DNA from: Variovorax sp. DXTD-1
GTDB taxonomy: Bacteria; Pseudomonadota; Gammaproteobacteria; Burkholderiales; Burkholderiaceae_C
Direction of reading: 5' to 3'
NCBI RefSeq assembly: GCF_003984625.1
Contig: NZ_RWKH01000022.1
Location: forward strand, 1-64,000
Length of the DNA: 64,000 bases
Part shown: positions 1 to 6,755 of the stretch, piece by piece
How positions within the stretch are numbered: position 1 is the first letter of the stretch
How the letters are laid out: the number at the start of each line of letters is the position of its first letter
Notes under the pieces: model-generated
Told to the model about the DNA's origin: nothing
Seen by the model: only the letters and a program-made list of their open reading frames with translations
The model's database searches: none
Translations under genes and position numbers: made by a program

Positions 1-2
1 TG

Positions 3-152
3 GAGTCAACAAACTGGCTGCCCGGGGAATTGCAGGCCTCATTGATGAGGCTGGTCAAGGCGGGCAAAGTCCAAAACCAGGATGCGAACGCATCCCGTCG
101 TCGCACGCGGCCCTTGCATTTCGAGAAGGCAGAGCGCATTTGCCTGATCTAG
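3..152 (+). CDS. C-terminal fragment of an unrecognised protein, cut by the window edge
   Basis: An open frame enters from the left edge and stops at TAG after 49 codons, with no start visible. The tail is basic in the middle (RRRTRP) and ends in ERICLI. Third codon positions are mostly G or C, which favours this frame over the overlapping frame 2, also open to about position 196. I do not recognise the family. It converges on the tcmP gene, with about 45 bases between the two stops, and lies on the same island. A real coding end is plausible but not certain. Confidence 0.4.
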   Translation, partial: ESTNWLPGELQASLMRLVKAGKVQNQDANASRRRTRPLHFEKAERICLI

Positions 153-196
153 TGATCCAGGCAATTGCGGACGATGTTCTTTCGCTATTGTCGTAG

Positions 197-1468
197 TCAG
201 TTCAAAAGCAGCGGGCGCTGCCGGGGCGGCATGATCTGATCGGTTGCCTTGATCTGTGCGGCCGAACGACGCCTTGAACCATCGGCACTGACAACTTCGA
301 TGACTCGCTCATCAAGCAGCTTGCCGATCGACTCTCGATAGATTTGCGCTGAAGCCGGCGAACTGTTGCAGGTGGTCGCGAACAGCTCTCCGAAGCTGAT
401 GCCCGTGTCGTCGGAATAGACCCGACGAGGAATGTGTTCGTTGAGCGTAGCGATACTCGCGTGCCGAGCAACATCATCGAACTCAAATCCTAGCGCGGAC
501 TGTCCCCGGTGGGCCGCATCATGAACCGGGTCATAGCCGACCATCTGAAACATGTCGAGGCCAGCGCCGCCATAGTGGATGAAGTAGTTGTTATTCGCCC
601 AATGGACTTCGGTCATCACGTCCCGTGCACGGTGGTGTTGCGACAGGTGAATCAACCAGTAATCGCCGTGACCACTGCGGTTGCGGATGAAGAATGGCGT
701 GAAGTGCCGGGCACCACAGTTCTCGACGAGCTTGCGGTACAGAGTGCTCTGGATGAAGAGGCGCCAGTCGCGCTCGGATGACTTGATTTCTTCGATCGAT
801 CGGCCACCGAAGATGTCGGGGATGCCGAGCCCATCGAGCAAATCCTTCCCCCGATCGCCGTCGTTTGCGAAGTTGACAAACGAGTCAACACCGAAGGTCA
901 GGATGACTTCAGCGCTTGGCAGCGCGTCGAAAATCTTACGCATGAGATGCGCGGGCACCTCTCTGTAGCCATATTGGTCGAGCGCGAAGATGGAGCGACC
1001 GTTCTTCGGGCTCTTCTTCTTGACAAATTCGATGATTGAGTCGGCTTGGTCTTGGAACTTGGCGTGCTGGAGGTAGATGCCATTGCCGATGCGGTCGCCA
1101 TAGCCCTTCTCGCGCAGGACCTTGTCGAGGTGAAGATGGGCGTGACGGTCTGCCTCAGTGAAAAAGTAGTCGACCTGAAACTGAACCGGCTTGCGCCGGT
1201 CCTTGTTGATCAGGTATTCAGCCTCACGCGTCGCGTCCAGGAAGATGAACGGCGAACCTTTGACCAGCTCTCGCGTGTCGTTGTGGACGTACAGGCCACC
1301 GCCGGCAAATCCATCCACGAGGGTCAGCTTTAGAACCTCCTGGTTGGGTGAGCTGACCAGTGTTCTGAAGTAAGCGGCAAGGTACGCTTCAAGGATACGG
1401 TGCTTTGCGACGCTGTGCTGCTGAATGAGATCGGGGCCATCTTTCCAGTTGTACTGTTTCAGCGTCAT
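197..1468 (-). CDS. tcmP: Three-Cys-motif partner protein TcmP
   Basis: A 423-residue protein resembling the TcmP family, defined by genomic pairing with a three-cysteine protein; its biochemical activity is not established. The N-terminal region has the HSxxKHxILxxY pattern (residues 18-30), followed by the methyltransferase-like strand and glycine loop LVDGFAGGG (50-58). A DQYG motif near residue 168 corresponds to the family's DPxG-like loop. The C-terminal part is helical and may be a winged-helix segment. I chose the ATG at 1468 because AAGGA lies just upstream; the frame is open for 39 more codons upstream, but those overlap the preceding gene. The partner gene ends 8 bases upstream on the same strand, so the two are probably co-transcribed. 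The role is unknown; island context makes a defence or phage-related role possible. Confidence 0.8.
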   Translation of the reverse strand: MTLKQYNWKDGPDLIQQHSVAKHRILEAYLAAYFRTLVSSPNQEVLKLTLVDGFAGGGLYVHNDTRELVKGSPFIFLDATREAEYLINKDRRKPVQFQVDYFFTEADRHAHLHLDKVLREKGYGDRIGNGIYLQHAKFQDQADSIIEFVKKKSPKNGRSIFALDQYGYREVPAHLMRKIFDALPSAEVILTFGVDSFVNFANDGDRGKDLLDGLGIPDIFGGRSIEEIKSSERDWRLFIQSTLYRKLVENCGARHFTPFFIRNRSGHGDYWLIHLSQHHRARDVMTEVHWANNNYFIHYGGAGLDMFQMVGYDPVHDAAHRGQSALGFEFDDVARHASIATLNEHIPRRVYSDDTGISFGELFATTCNSSPASAQIYRESIGKLLDERVIEVVSADGSRRRSAAQIKATDQIMPPRQRPLLLN

Positions 1469-1476
1469 GCGTTCCT

Positions 1477-2223
1477 TCAGATGTGGGCGGATAGTGCCGG
1501 CATGTCGTCCCAAGTCCTGCCTGCAAGCAAACGCCCGTTGGCCTTCTTGGACCGACGTTTGCCGTCGGCCCCCCAACCGCCCCATTGCTTGAAGAAGAAT
1601 TGCACTCCCTGGTCCTCACATTGCTGACGGATATTCTCAACCCATTCCAGCTTCATTGGACGGGCCTTCGGTCCAGACTCACCGCCAACGATCACCCAAT
1701 GAATGTCCGTCAGATCGAGATCGCCAACATCTTCGAGCAGCGGTTCAACCGATAGAAATCGGATACGAGCATCGACCTTGCGCAGGCCCTCGATGCGAGG
1801 GACACCGTACTTTTTGTCTTCGACGGAGACGCCCATCCAAGCGTTGGTCGGAACCTCATGACTTCGAAAGAAAGAAGCCATGCGATCAGCGCGCTTGGTC
1901 AGAACCTGGAAGGTGTGCTGCGGGCACTGCCGGATCACGTCGAATACCTGCGCGATGTAACCTTCATCCACCCCTTTGTGGAAAAGGTCCGACATCGAGT
2001 TCACAAAGTACACCGTCGGCTTCTTCCGCATAAGCGGCTCCGACAGGCGATCCGGAAGAATCGTCAGCTTGAATCCGTTCTCATAGCCGGGTGTGCCCAT
2101 TGCCTTAAGGCGCTTGGCCATCGACTCCGCGTAGCAGTTCTTGCAGCCTGGCGAAATTTTCGTGCAACCCACGGTTGGATTCCAAGTTGCCTCGGTCCAT
2201 TCGATTCGGCTGGATTGGGACAT
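1477..2223 (-). CDS. DUF5131 / phage Gp37-Gp68-like three-Cys protein
   Basis: A 248-residue protein of the phage Gp37/Gp68 (DUF5131) family. It opens with the family signature IEWTEATWNPTVGCTK and carries three clustered cysteines at residues 20, 27 and 30 (C-x6-C-x2-C). The arrangement resembles, but is not identical to, the CX3CX2C iron-sulfur site of radical SAM enzymes, so a metal or Fe-S cluster is a reasonable inference. Further family features are VYFVNSMSDLFH, the LTKRADR segment, WMGVSVED, and WVIVGGESGPKARP near the C terminus, which ends with FFFKQWGGW. Length is normal. It is immediately upstream of tcmP, its usual neighbour. The molecular function is unknown. Confidence 0.85.
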   Translation of the reverse strand: MSQSSRIEWTEATWNPTVGCTKISPGCKNCYAESMAKRLKAMGTPGYENGFKLTILPDRLSEPLMRKKPTVYFVNSMSDLFHKGVDEGYIAQVFDVIRQCPQHTFQVLTKRADRMASFFRSHEVPTNAWMGVSVEDKKYGVPRIEGLRKVDARIRFLSVEPLLEDVGDLDLTDIHWVIVGGESGPKARPMKLEWVENIRQQCEDQGVQFFFKQWGGWGADGKRRSKKANGRLLAGRTWDDMPALSAHI

Positions 2224-2262
2224 GAGATTCTCCTAACTCTTCAATTATTTGTGCAGGCGTCT

Positions 2263-2844
2263 CTAGACCGCACGAAGCAAGCGGGTCACGACGCCCCAAA
2301 TGTGCAGGTCGTTCTTCTCTGCGATCTGCACGTCGGCAAAATCAGGGTTGCTCGCTTGAAGCAGCCAGCCAGTGGTTGTTCGTCTTAAGCGTTTGACAGT
2401 GAGCTCGCCATCAATTTCAGCCACAACGATGCGTCCATCCTCCGGGGTCAACCCGCAATCGATGATCAACTCATCGCCATCGGCGATGCCGGCGTCGCGC
2501 ATGGACCAGCCATCGACCTTCATGACAAAAGTACTGCTGGAATCGCGTACTAGGTGCCGTCCGAGGTCCACGGCCTCTTCTTGATAGTCGTCGCCCGACG
2601 TGGGCTTGCCGGCGCGAACGCGGCGTCCGAGCACAGGCACCGCAGTGGGTGATCGGAGTGCGGCAACCGGGCGCATGCGTTCGTCTGCATTCGAGCGTTT
2701 CAGTGCGTCTAAGTATTCAGCAACAATAGGAACGTAGCTCTGTGGCACTCGAACCGTCTTGGTCGGTTCCCCATAGGCAGCCTTGCGCCCGGCACCCTGA
2801 CGTGTCCCGCCATGCCGAGGCTTGGGTGATGAATCTGTTCGCAT
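2263..2844 (-). CDS. LexA/UmuD-like S24 self-cleaving repressor
   Basis: A 193-residue S24-family protein. Residues 9-40 hold a basic GGTRQGAGRK segment followed by TKTVRVPQSYVPIV, probably a small DNA-binding (ribbon-helix-helix-like) region. The C-terminal half is the peptidase domain: the likely autocleavage site is Ala78-Gly79 in RVRAGKPT, the catalytic serine is Ser114 in DGWSM, and the lysine is Lys151 in ELTVKRL. It resembles UmuD, but no umuC lies beside it and it has an N-terminal extension, so a RecA-triggered repressor is more likely than a polymerase subunit. A perfect palindrome abuts the start codon, which suggests autoregulation. It lies 39 bases upstream of the DUF5131/tcmP pair and could place that pair under DNA-damage control; this is inference. 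Confidence 0.8.
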   Translation of the reverse strand: MRTDSSPKPRHGGTRQGAGRKAAYGEPTKTVRVPQSYVPIVAEYLDALKRSNADERMRPVAALRSPTAVPVLGRRVRAGKPTSGDDYQEEAVDLGRHLVRDSSSTFVMKVDGWSMRDAGIADGDELIIDCGLTPEDGRIVVAEIDGELTVKRLRRTTTGWLLQASNPDFADVQIAEKNDLHIWGVVTRLLRAV

Positions 2845-2861
2845 GATTTCGTGACGAAATC
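2845..2861. promoter_or_regulatory. Palindromic operator-like site at the S24 repressor start
   Basis: An exact 8-bp inverted repeat, GATTTCGT and ACGAAATC, separated by one base and touching the start codon of the S24 repressor gene. The odd-centred dyad fits a homodimeric repressor. Its position would block initiation of both the repressor and the genes downstream of it. The assignment as the gene's own operator is inferred from position. Confidence 0.5.
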
Positions 2862-2939
2862 AAGCCTAACACGCATGTCCCCTCAAAGGAAGATGGCCGA
2901 ATCCTGGTCCACCAACTATTCTGTGTGACAAGCATTCGA

Positions 2940-3080
2940 GTCACCGCAAATCGTGGAACTGCAGGTCGATGAGGGGCCAAAGCCCCTCATCGCGGTCATC
3001 GCCTCCCTCTGAGGCGCCGGGGGGGCATCCTTCAATGCCGAAGCACTTTTACGGCTCGGGTAGATACAGATTCATGGACG
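2940..3080 (-). pseudogene. Relic of a second tyrosine-recombinase integrase
   Basis: Two blocks match the intact integrase gene at 5122-6276 in the same order and orientation. Block one (2945-2978) aligns without gaps to 5258-5291 with 7 mismatches in 34. On the minus strand it reads LIDLQFHDLR and then a stop, which is the catalytic HxxR box. Block two (about 3023-3066) matches 5496-5540 almost exactly except for a one-base deletion and a few substitutions. About 160 bases present in the intact gene are missing between the blocks. A perfect 11-bp hairpin (2967-2992, loop CAAA) sits inside the relic. No start or usable frame remains. Confidence 0.7.
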
Positions 3081-3117
3081 GCGCCCCACTTTTGGCGCCA
3101 CATGCCAGCGACTCGCC

Positions 3118-4194
3118 TCAATGTAGGGCTTTATGCGGTTCCGAGAACTGTTCGGCGTCGATCCAGCCCTTGTCGCCCAACACCTTCAGCGCAATGCCGA
3201 TATGCCGAGGCGTGAACTGCTTCTTACGGTTATTCCACGCATGAACTCGCTCCACCACCTCGGTCTCGCTGAGCGATGCCCCACCTTGCCTTGCGACCCA
3301 GTGCACTGTCGCCAATAGCTCCAGTCCGAAGGGTGTTTCAAACCCGTCTACCAACGCACCGACTCGATCGAATCGGTCTTTCGTAGGTTGATGGGACGCT
3401 AGAAAGTCCGTGGCCTCGCCCGCAATGCCTGGCACCAAACTGAGCGGCTTAGCGGGATCATCGCCACCATCGGCATACCCCGCCACCATGTGACCCTCAA
3501 TCGCGTTGAGGACATGCCTCAGGTTTTCCGCGTAGGGGCCATACTGCGCCTGAACGTACTTCAGCCGCAGCGGCTCGCCAGCCTCCTGCATAAAGTACAT
3601 CAGCTTGTGCACTTCAAGCAGCGAGATGGTCGGGTCCAACAGACCACGCACGTACCGATTCATCAGTTCGACCAGCGCGGCGCGGCCGGCGGTCATGTTC
3701 GGCACCTCACGCTTGTGATGCATCTTGTCCCCCTGCGGAGCACCCTTCGGCTCAAATATTCGAACACGCACGTCGGGCAAAGCTTGCATAGCTTGCTCAA
3801 TGCGAGGCAACACGTCAGGCCACTCCAAGCCCCCAAGACCACTCCCTAGAGGAGGGATCGAAACGGAGCGAATATTGCGCCTTTGGATTTCCGAAACCAA
3901 GGCCGCCAAACCAGATTCGATGTCCTCCATACGGCTCTTGCCACGCCAGTGCCGTTTGGTGGGGAAATTGATGATGTACCGCGGGAACGTGAGCTGCTCG
4001 GTATCGAACACGAACATGCGACCGGGCTGTACTTCGCCACGCTTACATGCAGCTTCGTAGACCTTGAAGTTCTCCGGCCACGCATTCTTAAACTGCAACG
4101 CGATGCCGCGTCCCATGATGCCCACACAGTTCACCGTGTTGACAATCGCTTCAGAGTCATCCTTGAGGATGTCGCCGCTAGTCAATTCAATCAT
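3118..4194 (-). CDS. darG: DarG antitoxin: macrodomain DNA ADP-ribosylglycohydrolase
   Basis: A 358-residue antitoxin of the DarTG system. In the family it removes ADP-ribose from thymidine in DNA and also binds and neutralises DarT. The N-terminal macrodomain spans about residues 1-150, with the IVNTVNC loop, GIMGRGIA, the catalytic-type lysine Lys80 in NFPTKRHWR, and the PPLGSGLGGL ribose-binding loop. The C-terminal domain (about 165-358) is the DarG-type toxin-binding region, with LLEVHKLMYFMQEAGE and QYGPYAENL. I chose the ATG at 4194 (MIELTSGDIL) because AGGAG lies just upstream; the long upstream open frame overlaps darT and is not DarG-like. It follows darT by 14 bases, the usual toxin-first order. 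Confidence 0.93.
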   Translation of the reverse strand: MIELTSGDILKDDSEAIVNTVNCVGIMGRGIALQFKNAWPENFKVYEAACKRGEVQPGRMFVFDTEQLTFPRYIINFPTKRHWRGKSRMEDIESGLAALVSEIQRRNIRSVSIPPLGSGLGGLEWPDVLPRIEQAMQALPDVRVRIFEPKGAPQGDKMHHKREVPNMTAGRAALVELMNRYVRGLLDPTISLLEVHKLMYFMQEAGEPLRLKYVQAQYGPYAENLRHVLNAIEGHMVAGYADGGDDPAKPLSLVPGIAGEATDFLASHQPTKDRFDRVGALVDGFETPFGLELLATVHWVARQGGASLSETEVVERVHAWNNRKKQFTPRHIGIALKVLGDKGWIDAEQFSEPHKALH

Positions 4195-4208
4195 GGCGGA
4201 CTCCTGAT

Positions 4209-4853
4209 TCAGTAATACCATTCCGGCCGAATTTCGACCGGTGGGCGATGCCCTGCTACCGGCAGGGCATGCGCTACTTGTGTAAGTACAGGGTGCGTTA
4301 GCACCCCGATTCGCTCGACCAACCCCCAAGGGAACCCCTGCTCCAGCAGGAATTCGGCCTGCTTGCCTTCCTTGCATCCGCTCCAACTGCGGGCCTGCAC
4401 CGCGTCCCAGTCCACCTTGGTCAGATGCGCCAAATCGGCCCAGTCGTCGAAGTATCGGGAACCGGCGTTGGCATCAGTGAAAGCCCAACGGCGGTTGTTC
4501 TGCTGAGCCCACGCCACCGTTGCATGCAGATCGGCTTCAAGGTGAACAATGGGGCCCTGCCCGTCGCGATAGGCCAGTTCTGCATTTTGCCGGTGGATTA
4601 GGAACAACATCACCGAACGCGAGCAGAAATAGAACGGCACACACTGCCCAACGAAGAGCCCGGGGTGACTCGCAAGCTGCAACTCCGTAAGCCGCCGCTG
4701 CTTGATGTTGCTCATGCCAATCACCGTGCCGGCAAGCGCATGCTGAAGGACGGTAGCGTCCGACAGCAAGCCTCCGCTCGCCACGATGGAAGGCAACCGG
4801 TCCACATGGCAGATGTGGTACAGCTTAGGACGGTCTGGGGCTGCCACGGTCAC
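4209..4853 (-). CDS. darT: DarT toxin: DNA thymidine ADP-ribosyltransferase
   Basis: A 214-residue DarT-family (DUF4433) toxin. The family uses NAD+ to ADP-ribosylate thymidine in single-stranded DNA, stalling replication. Recognisable parts are the NAD-binding start KLYHICH with His13, the GMSNIKQRR segment with Arg53/54, FYFCSRSVMLF, and the catalytic-type Glu167 in GKQAEFLLE. Family-typical residues (His13, an arginine near 51, a glutamate near 160) are all at expected positions, so it appears intact. The start is GTG and its GTGA overlaps the stop of the preceding small ORF, suggesting translational coupling. darG follows directly. Known members act in phage defence and island stability. 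Confidence 0.93.
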   Translation of the reverse strand: MTVAAPDRPKLYHICHVDRLPSIVASGGLLSDATVLQHALAGTVIGMSNIKQRRLTELQLASHPGLFVGQCVPFYFCSRSVMLFLIHRQNAELAYRDGQGPIVHLEADLHATVAWAQQNNRRWAFTDANAGSRYFDDWADLAHLTKVDWDAVQARSWSGCKEGKQAEFLLEQGFPWGLVERIGVLTHPVLTQVAHALPVAGHRPPVEIRPEWYY

Positions 4854-5125
4854 AAACTCCGCACGTTGGCGACGCCGTTCTGTTCTAGGATCGCCACAAT
4901 GCCGAAGTTGAAAACGTCATCTTTGAAAACGCTGACACGGAAGACCGTCCGCTCATTCACCCGACGTTGATCGGCAACTTCTTTCACGGTCATGACATTT
5001 GCAGTTGAAGTGTGCATGGCAACATGCGCCGCATGTAAGTACAACCGAGTGTAAGGCAGTGGAAACGGCACATTCCTGAACACGTTGACTGGCGCATACA
5101 GCCTTCCCCCGGCAAGCCCCTTCAT
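4850..5125 (-). CDS. Small ORF between integrase and darT, partial excisionase-like HTH
   Basis: A 91-codon ORF that overlaps the integrase stop by 4 bases (ATGA) upstream and the darT GTG by 4 bases downstream, so it sits in a translationally coupled chain. I do not recognise the whole protein. Residues 45-64, MTVKEVADQRRVNERTVFRV, strongly resemble the first helices of MerR/excisionase-type HTH proteins, which usually begin MTVKEVA. After that the similarity is lost and the tail (FNFGIVAILEQNGVANVRSL) matches nothing I know. An internal ATG at 4993 could be the ancestral start, though its ribosome binding site is poor. It may be a degraded excisionase whose frame is kept for coupling, or a fused new gene. 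The GC content is lower than that of the surrounding chromosome. Confidence 0.5.
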   Translation of the reverse strand: MKGLAGGRLYAPVNVFRNVPFPLPYTRLYLHAAHVAMHTSTANVMTVKEVADQRRVNERTVFRVSVFKDDVFNFGIVAILEQNGVANVRSL

Positions 5126-6276
5126 GCCAATCGCTTGGCCAAATCCTCGGCACGCGGGTGGTAATACCGCATCAACATGCGCGGATCCTTGTGGCCGGTG
5201 ATTTTTGTCAGTTCGTGCAACGGGAAAACGGAAGCAAGGCGAGAGGTAGCTTCATGTCGCAAATCATGGAATCGTAGGTCGACAAGGAGCCTTTCGTCCG
5301 GACGCTTCCGCGCGTTCTTGCACTCCTTGACGTAGAGCTTTCGTGCGCGAGTTACCGCGCGCACGAAGGCCCTGGTGACAGCATCGCTGCGAATTCCGAA
5401 CACTTGGGGTGTTCCGACCTCTTCGTCTGCGCCATCAGTGTTCTCGACCAAGTCAATCCCCTCGACGCCGCCATCGCCCTTATTGAGGGCATCACGGGCA
5501 TCCTTCAATGCCTGAAGCACTTCCACGGCTCGGGTGGATAGAGGCACATCGCGGGCAGTACCGTTCTTCGTCGCCGGCAGATGAGCCACTCGACGTTTCA
5601 AGTCCACGTGCTCCCATCGCAGCGCGATGATCTCCCCTCGGCGCATCGCGGTCTCAACAGCCAGCCAGATGATGGACGGCAGCAATGCCGAACCGCTCGC
5701 CGATACCAGCCTATCCAGTTCGCCTTCCAGCGCGCCACGCTCCGAGCCCTCGCCATCCTCGGCAGCAACATCGTCAATCACACGCCGAGTGCGCGCGTTG
5801 TTGGGCTGCGGCTTGCGCACAAGCTCAACAGGGTTCGAGAGGCTTTCCATGCCCCACTCCTTGCGAGCAATGCTGAACACGTGCGACAAGACTGCCAGCC
5901 GCCTTAGCACGGTCGCAGGCTTGCAATCTGCTAGCCATTCGTCGCGAAGCTTCGCCACATCCGCGCTGCGGATCGTGGCCAACGACCGTTTGGCCAGGTC
6001 AGTCGCCTTGCAGATCCGAAGCACCGACTCCTCTTGCGCCGCGCCCTTCTTCGCCGGCACGATTTCGATCTCATATCGAGTCAACGCCTCATGAAGCGTC
6101 GTGGCCTCCGCTTCGCCACGACTCATCCAGACGCCGCGGGCCATCTCGGACTCGATCATGTTGGCCCAGGCCTCTGCCTCGGCCTTGGTTTCGAATGTCT
6201 TGCTCTGCGCCGGGTAGCCGCGGCGTCGAATCTGCGCTTCCCATTGGTAGGGACCGCGCTTGCGGAAGGTTGCCAT
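5122..6276 (-). CDS. int: Tyrosine recombinase integrase of the island
   Basis: A 384-residue phage-type integrase. The N-terminal arm-binding part (MATFRKRGPYQWEAQIRRRG, then FETKAEAEAWA) is typical of site-specific integrases. The core-binding SAM-like region spans about 60-165. The catalytic domain has the first arginine in ETAMRRGEI, HxxR in LRFHDLRHEATSRL, and GHKDPRMLMRYYHP, whose second tyrosine is the likely nucleophile. Length is normal and no defect is seen. It is adjacent to a displaced tRNA 3' end about 90 bases beyond its start, as expected for tRNA-targeting integrases. Its stop overlaps the next small ORF, which in turn overlaps darT, so integrase expression may drive the toxin-antitoxin genes. 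Confidence 0.93.
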   Translation of the reverse strand: MATFRKRGPYQWEAQIRRRGYPAQSKTFETKAEAEAWANMIESEMARGVWMSRGEAEATTLHEALTRYEIEIVPAKKGAAQEESVLRICKATDLAKRSLATIRSADVAKLRDEWLADCKPATVLRRLAVLSHVFSIARKEWGMESLSNPVELVRKPQPNNARTRRVIDDVAAEDGEGSERGALEGELDRLVSASGSALLPSIIWLAVETAMRRGEIIALRWEHVDLKRRVAHLPATKNGTARDVPLSTRAVEVLQALKDARDALNKGDGGVEGIDLVENTDGADEEVGTPQVFGIRSDAVTRAFVRAVTRARKLYVKECKNARKRPDERLLVDLRFHDLRHEATSRLASVFPLHELTKITGHKDPRMLMRYYHPRAEDLAKRLA

Positions 6277-6367
6277 CGAGCTGCTTTTCTAGCTGAGTGT
6301 GGCAGTATTGTGGCAAATATTCGATTTTTCGATTGAATTGCCTATAGATGCTCGCGATATTTTTGCA

Positions 6368-6412
6368 TTCGCAATGCGGAGGTCGTGAGTTCGATCCTCA
6401 TCCTCTCCACCA
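6368..6412 (+). mobile_element. Displaced tRNA 3' fragment: right attachment site of the island
   Basis: This segment has the layout of a tRNA from the anticodon loop to CCA: a possible loop (6368-6374), 3' anticodon stem (6375-6379), 5-base variable loop, T arm GTGAG-TTCGATC-CTCAT (6385-6401), 3' acceptor strand CCTCTCC, discriminator A and CCA (6409-6412). No 5' half, D arm or matching 5' acceptor strand lies upstream, so it is not a functional tRNA. This is the pattern left when an integrase inserts an element into the 3' end of a tRNA gene. The intact tRNA should lie at the left end of the island, outside the window. Isotype not determined. Confidence 0.75.
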
Positions 6413-6420
6413 CCCATACA

Positions 6421-6454
6421 AAAGGGACTCGGATTTCTTCCGAGTCCCTTTTTT
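6421..6454 (+). terminator. Rho-independent terminator behind the tRNA fragment
   Basis: Nine-bp stem GGGACTCGG / CCGAGTCCC, extended by AAA/TTT pairs, with a 7-base loop and a run of T. It starts 8 bases after the CCA of the tRNA fragment, so it is probably the original terminator of the host tRNA gene now separated from its 5' half. Confidence 0.85.
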
Positions 6455-6550
6455 CTTGCCTGGGATGGCGTTGATTCCGGTTTTTCGCTGCTGCCCCATT
6501 GCCCGTTTGACGTCGATCGCGGTTACACAAAGGGGGTAAAAAGTTTTCAA

Positions 6551-6649
6551 TTGGTAACAAAATTACCAAGGAAACACCCGAAACAAAGTATTGCATTTGA
6601 CTACCAAAGTAGTAAGGTGAAATCTTCACATTAAACCTTTGGTACCAAA
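6551..6649. promoter_or_regulatory. Cluster of TTGGTA/TACCAA half-sites upstream of the histidine kinase
   Basis: The 300-base AT-rich gap (6455-6755) before the kinase holds three dyads. They are TTGGTAA-N5-TTACCAA (6551-6569), ACTAC-N4-GTAGT (6600-6613, containing TACCAA), and the 12-bp palindrome TTTGGTACCAAA (6638-6649). Five TTGGTA or TACCAA copies fall within 100 bases in a genome of high GC. This looks like an operator array for a dimeric regulator, possibly the downstream response regulator. No clear sigma-70 promoter was identified, and nothing else was seen in the gap. Confidence 0.5.
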
Positions 6650-6755
6650 CTTGAACGGAGTGGACCCAGTACTCAATTGTCCGGGACGCCAAGGCTGGCG
6701 GCCCTCCGGACACGCCAGCGGAGCATGAGATTGCTCAACGCACTGGAACAACGCC

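Noticed and set aside
2263..2844. S24 protein as UmuD of an error-prone polymerase
   Set aside because: No umuC follows, and the protein has a DNA-binding-like N-terminal extension, so a repressor reading is better.
2967..2992. Perfect 11-bp hairpin as a terminator
   Set aside because: No T-run on either strand; it lies inside the integrase relic.
6340..6412. Functional tRNA gene
   Set aside because: Only the 3' half is present; no D arm or 5' acceptor strand can be found upstream.
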